From the NCBI GenBank assembly GCA_947166165.1, contig CAMVDK010000029.1:1-17593 (forward strand): 17,593 nucleotides of DNA. Direction: 5' to 3'. The notes under the pieces are model-generated. The model was not told where the DNA came from. It made no database searches and saw only the letters and a program-made list of their open reading frames with translations. The translations under genes and the position numbers were made by a program. Shown piece after piece: positions 14,214 through 17,593 of the stretch. Source of the DNA: an uncultured Porphyromonadaceae bacterium. GTDB lineage: Bacteria > Bacteroidota > Bacteroidia > Bacteroidales > Muribaculaceae. Numbering within the stretch: position 1 is the stretch's first letter; each line of letters opens with the position of its first letter.

Positions 14214-14345
14214 TGTTCTGATTTGTTTTAAATTGATCCGGAGTGGGCGCGACACGGTGCGCCACCCGAACAATATTTAATAACTTGTTGAAAAATAAAA
14301 AATAGCGAGTTGATGATTCGTTGTGTTCTGCGCGTTGCCCATGCT
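14214..14345 (-). promoter_or_regulatory. 132-nt gap before rpsH with hairpin (candidate S8 leader)
   Basis: On the minus strand gggtggcgc pairs with gcgcccactc (between 14267 and 14241) around a short loop, with one bulged C and one G-T pair. The stem ends about 27 nt before the rpsH ATG. Upstream is an AT-rich tract (ctattttttatttttc) with no clear TAnnTTTG box. A bulged stem is the kind of site S8 binds, but I cannot align it to the 16S site, so the role is inference. Confidence 0.45.
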
Positions 14346-14615
14346 TCACCAGCTGGCTTTCTTCACGCCGGGAATGAGGCCGTTGGAGGCCATTTCACGG
14401 AAGTCGATACGCGAGATGCCGAACTGACGCATGTAACCCTTGGGACGTCCAGAGATTTTGCAGCGGTTGTGCAGACGCACGGGCGAGGCGTTCTTGGGCA
14501 GGGCCTGGAGGGCCTCGTAGTCGCCGGCCTTCTTGAGCTCGGCGCGCTTGGCGGCGTACTTAGCAACGAGTTTCAATCTCTTGGCCTGGCGGGCCTTCAT
14601 CGATTCTTTTGCCAT
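14346..14615 (-). CDS. rpsN: 30S ribosomal protein S14 (uS14), zinc-free form
   Basis: Small-subunit head protein. The 89-residue sequence MAKESMKARQAKR...RLHNRCKISGRPKGYMRQFGISR, ending PGVKKASW, is the long form without a CxxC zinc motif; only one Cys is present. It lies 23 nt after rplE and is followed by the 132-nt gap before rpsH. Confidence 0.98.
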   Translation of the reverse strand: MAKESMKARQAKRLKLVAKYAAKRAELKKAGDYEALQALPKNASPVRLHNRCKISGRPKGYMRQFGISRIDFREMASNGLIPGVKKASW

Positions 14616-14638
14616 AGTGATTGGAAATGTGGGATACT

Positions 14639-15178
14639 TTATTTGTTGTTAAACGGGAGTCCGAACTCCTTGAGCAGTGCGTAGCCTTCCTCGTCGGTGC
14701 GGGCGGTGGTGACGAAGGTGATGTTCATGCCGGTCATCTTGGTCACGCTGTCGATGTTGATTTCGGGGAAGATGATCTGCTCCGACACGCCCACGGTGTA
14801 GTTGCCGCGTCCGTCGAGCTTGCCGTTGATGCCCTTGAAGTCGCGGATGCGGGGCAGGGCGATACGGATGAAGCGCTCCATGAACTCGTACATGCGGTCG
14901 CGGCGCAGGGTGACGCGGGCGCCGATGGGCATCTTCTTGCGGACCTTGAAGTTGGAGATGTCCTTCTTCGAGAGGGTCTGCACGGCCTTCTGGCCGGTGA
15001 TGGCGGTGAGCTCGTTGATAGCGGTCTCGATGATTTTCTTGTCTTGGGTGGCGTCACCCAGTCCTTCGTTGAGGACGATTTTGGTGAGGCGGGGAATCTG
15101 CATCGGGCTGGTGTAGTTGAATTGCTTCATCAATGCCGGAGCAATCACCTCGTCGTATTGTTTCTTGAGCGTTGTCAT
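14639..15178 (-). CDS. rplE: 50S ribosomal protein L5 (uL5)
   Basis: Binds 5S rRNA and contacts P-site tRNA. Visible motifs are IPRLTKIVLNEGLGDA, SNFKVRKKMPIGARVTLR and FPEINIDSVTKMTGMNITF. 179 residues, as in E. coli. Its ATG overlaps the rplX stop by one base (TAATG), suggesting translational coupling. Confidence 0.98.
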   Translation of the reverse strand: MTTLKKQYDEVIAPALMKQFNYTSPMQIPRLTKIVLNEGLGDATQDKKIIETAINELTAITGQKAVQTLSKKDISNFKVRKKMPIGARVTLRRDRMYEFMERFIRIALPRIRDFKGINGKLDGRGNYTVGVSEQIIFPEINIDSVTKMTGMNITFVTTARTDEEGYALLKEFGLPFNNK

Positions 15179-15498
15179 TACTTGATCTCCTCTCCTGACT
15201 TTTTAGAAATACGTACTTTCTTTCCGTTCTCGTCGCGCTTGTAGCCTACCCGGGTGGGCTTCTTGGTCTTGGGGTCGAGCACGTTGAGGTTGCTCATGTG
15301 GATGGGGGCTTCCTTCTCCACGATGCCGCCCTGGGGGTTCTGCGCGCTGGGCTTGGTGCTTTTCTTGACCATGTTGATGCCCTCGACGATGGCACGGCCC
15401 TTCTTGGTGTCGACGCTCAGCACACGACCAGTTTTACCCTTGTCGTCGCCGGCGAGCACGCACACGGTGTCGTCTTTCTTGATGTGTAACTTAGCCAT
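15178..15498 (-). CDS. rplX: 50S ribosomal protein L24 (uL24)
   Basis: Early large-subunit assembly protein. The KOW motif is near the start (KKDDTVCVLAGDDKGKTGRV), followed by GINMVKKSTKPSAQNPQGGI and VLDPKTKKPTRVGYK. 106 residues. It overlaps rplE by one base and lies 36 nt after rplN. Confidence 0.98.
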   Translation of the reverse strand: MAKLHIKKDDTVCVLAGDDKGKTGRVLSVDTKKGRAIVEGINMVKKSTKPSAQNPQGGIVEKEAPIHMSNLNVLDPKTKKPTRVGYKRDENGKKVRISKKSGEEIK

Positions 15499-15534
15499 TA
15501 CTGTTTTGTTGAATGAAAATGGTTGGTTTGATGA

Positions 15535-15900
15535 TTAAAGCACCTCGGGTGCGAGCGAAACGATCTTCATGTTGGTGGCGCGCAGCTCGCGTGCCACGGG
15601 GCCGAAGATGCGGGTTCCGCGCAACTCGCCGGCGTTGTTGAGCAGCACGCATGCGTTGTCGTCGAAACGGATGTATGAGCCGTCGGCACGGCGGATCTCC
15701 TTCTTGGTGCGGACGACCACAGCGCGCGAGACGGTGCCCTTTTTCACGTCCGAAGCCGGGACAGCGTTCTTGACGGTGACCACGATGATGTCGCCCACCG
15801 AAGCGTAGCGACGACCGGTGCCACCGAGCACACGGATGCACAGCACCTCGCGGGCACCGCTGTTGTCGGCGACGTTCAATCTTGATTCAGTCTGTATCAT
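15535..15900 (-). CDS. rplN: 50S ribosomal protein L14 (uL14)
   Basis: Large-subunit protein that forms an intersubunit bridge. It reads MIQTESRLNVADNSGAREVL, then GDIIVVTVKNAVP, KKGTVSRAVVVRTKK and GTRIFGPVARELR. 121 residues, close to the E. coli length. It lies 9 nt after rpsQ. Confidence 0.98.
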   Translation of the reverse strand: MIQTESRLNVADNSGAREVLCIRVLGGTGRRYASVGDIIVVTVKNAVPASDVKKGTVSRAVVVRTKKEIRRADGSYIRFDDNACVLLNNAGELRGTRIFGPVARELRATNMKIVSLAPEVL

Positions 15901-15909
15901 AACTACTAA

Positions 15910-16167
15910 TTACTTCGCTTTTTCGATGATTTCTACTAGTCTCCATCTCTTGGTCTTGCTCAGCGGGCGGGTCTCCATCAAGCGCACGGTGTCGCCGATG
16001 GTGCACTCGTTGTTCTCGTCGTGGGCGTGGTACTTCTTCGTCTTGTTGACGAACTTGCCGTAGATGGGGTGCTTCTCCTTCCACTTCACGGTCACGGTGA
16101 TGGTCTTGTCGCCCTTGTTGCTGGAAACAACCCCAATTCTCTCCTTTCTCAAATTTCTTTTTTCCAT
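15910..16167 (-). CDS. rpsQ: 30S ribosomal protein S17 (uS17)
   Basis: Small-subunit OB-fold protein needed for early assembly. MEKRNLRKERIGVVSSNKGD, then TVTVKWKEKHPIYGKFVN and the end IGDTVRLMETRPLSKTKRWR are diagnostic. 85 residues. Spacing is 12 nt from rpmC. Confidence 0.98.
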   Translation of the reverse strand: MEKRNLRKERIGVVSSNKGDKTITVTVKWKEKHPIYGKFVNKTKKYHAHDENNECTIGDTVRLMETRPLSKTKRWRLVEIIEKAK

Positions 16168-16179
16168 AGTCGGTTGGGA

Positions 16180-16377
16180 TTATTTAATGTTCAATTCACG
16201 GGCACGGATCTCAGTCTTGATGCGTGCGATGAGCTTGCGGTCGGCTGTGATCTTTGCCGGATTGTCGAGCGGGGAGATGGCATGCTGCATCTTTTCCTGC
16301 TGATACTCACTCTCGGCGGCAGCGAGGCGGTCGAGCAACTCCTTGTCGTTCAGCTCTTTGATATTCTCTTTCTTCAT
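16180..16377 (-). CDS. rpmC: 50S ribosomal protein L29 (uL29)
   Basis: A 65-residue helical hairpin protein near the exit tunnel: MKKENIKELNDKELLDRLAA, then an NPAKI segment and ARIKTEIRARELNIK at the end. An AGGAG at 16384-16388 lies 6 nt before the ATG, one of the few Shine-Dalgarno-like sites here. It lies 21 nt after rplP. Confidence 0.97.
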   Translation of the reverse strand: MKKENIKELNDKELLDRLAAAESEYQQEKMQHAISPLDNPAKITADRKLIARIKTEIRARELNIK

Positions 16378-16398
16378 AATTGTCTCCTCATTACGTGA

Positions 16399-16830
16399 TT
16401 ACACATTCTGGCTGGGGTCGTAGTCACGGCGAACGACGAACTTGGTGGTCACGGGCAGCTTCTGGGCGGCCAGGCGGAGGGCCTCCTTGGCGATCTCGAA
16501 GCTCACGCCGTCCACCTCGAGCAGGATGCGTCCGGGGTGCACGGGGGCCACATAGCCGGCCACATCGCCCTTACCTTTACCCATACGCACGTCGGCGGGC
16601 TTGCGGGTGTAGGGCTTGTCGGGGAAAATGCGCAGCCACACCTGTCCCTCACGCTGCATGTAGCGCGTCACGGCCACACGGGCAGCCTCGATCTGGCGGG
16701 CGGTGATCCACTTCGACTCCAGCGTCTTGATGCCGAACGAGCCGAACGCGAGCTGGTTGCCGCGCTTGCTGTACTGCCGGGGATGACCGTCGGAGGGCCT
16801 TCTGTATCTTAATCTCTTGGGTTGTAACAT
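16399..16830 (-). CDS. rplP: 50S ribosomal protein L16 (uL16)
   Basis: Late-assembling protein near the A site and peptidyl-transferase centre. Diagnostic motifs: RGNQLAFGSFGIK, ITARQIEAARVAVTRYMQR, FPDKPYTRKPADVRMGKGKG and KLPVTTKFVVRRDYDPS. 143 residues. It lies 24 nt after rpsC, with AGAACA directly before the ATG. Confidence 0.98.
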   Translation of the reverse strand: MLQPKRLRYRRPSDGHPRQYSKRGNQLAFGSFGIKTLESKWITARQIEAARVAVTRYMQREGQVWLRIFPDKPYTRKPADVRMGKGKGDVAGYVAPVHPGRILLEVDGVSFEIAKEALRLAAQKLPVTTKFVVRRDYDPSQNV

Positions 16831-16854
16831 TGTTCTGTGAAATTCTTAGTGTGT

Positions 16855-17593
<739 letters not shown>

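Overview
The window comes from a Bacteroidales-type bacterium with a fairly GC-rich genome. Four things point there: the order rpmJ-infA-map-secY inside the ribosomal cluster, zinc-free forms of S14 and L36, AT-rich leaders that mostly lack a Shine-Dalgarno sequence, and TAnnTTTG-type -7 promoter boxes. An IspG with an extra central domain also fits. Muribaculaceae is my guess at family level, from base composition and impression only.

Bases 1-1369 are a decayed accessory patch. It holds the 3' end of an unidentified gene, a non-coding stretch with an 18-bp direct repeat, an AT-rich promoter-like region with a 9-bp inverted repeat, and a 178-bp MITE-like element with perfect 20-bp terminal inverted repeats. 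After the element comes an AAA_14/DUF4143-type ATPase gene that has lost its whole middle, with an in-frame TAG at the deletion join.

Bases 1370-5867 (minus strand) hold rpoN, a PAP2-like membrane protein, purE and ispG, apparently one unit read from a promoter just upstream of rpoN. A 27-nt tandem repeat lies between purE and ispG.

Bases 5934-17593 (minus strand) are the S10/spc/alpha ribosomal cluster, entered inside rpsC: rpsC, rplP, rpmC, rpsQ, rplN, rplX, rplE, rpsN, rpsH, rplF, rplR, rpsE, rpmD, rplO, secY, map, infA, rpmJ, rpsM, rpsK, rpsD, rpoA, rplQ, closed by a hairpin terminator. Together they supply ribosomal proteins, the translocon channel, methionine aminopeptidase, IF-1 and the RNA polymerase alpha subunit. 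A promoter candidate starts the alpha-operon part before rpsM. The two longest gaps in the cluster lie directly before rpsD and rpsH. Their proteins S4 and S8 are the classic autogenous repressors of these operons in E. coli, and both gaps contain inverted repeats that could act as regulatory leaders.

I found no clearly new multi-gene system. The best leads are the MITE-like element with the gutted ATPase gene, and the putative S4 and S8 leaders.
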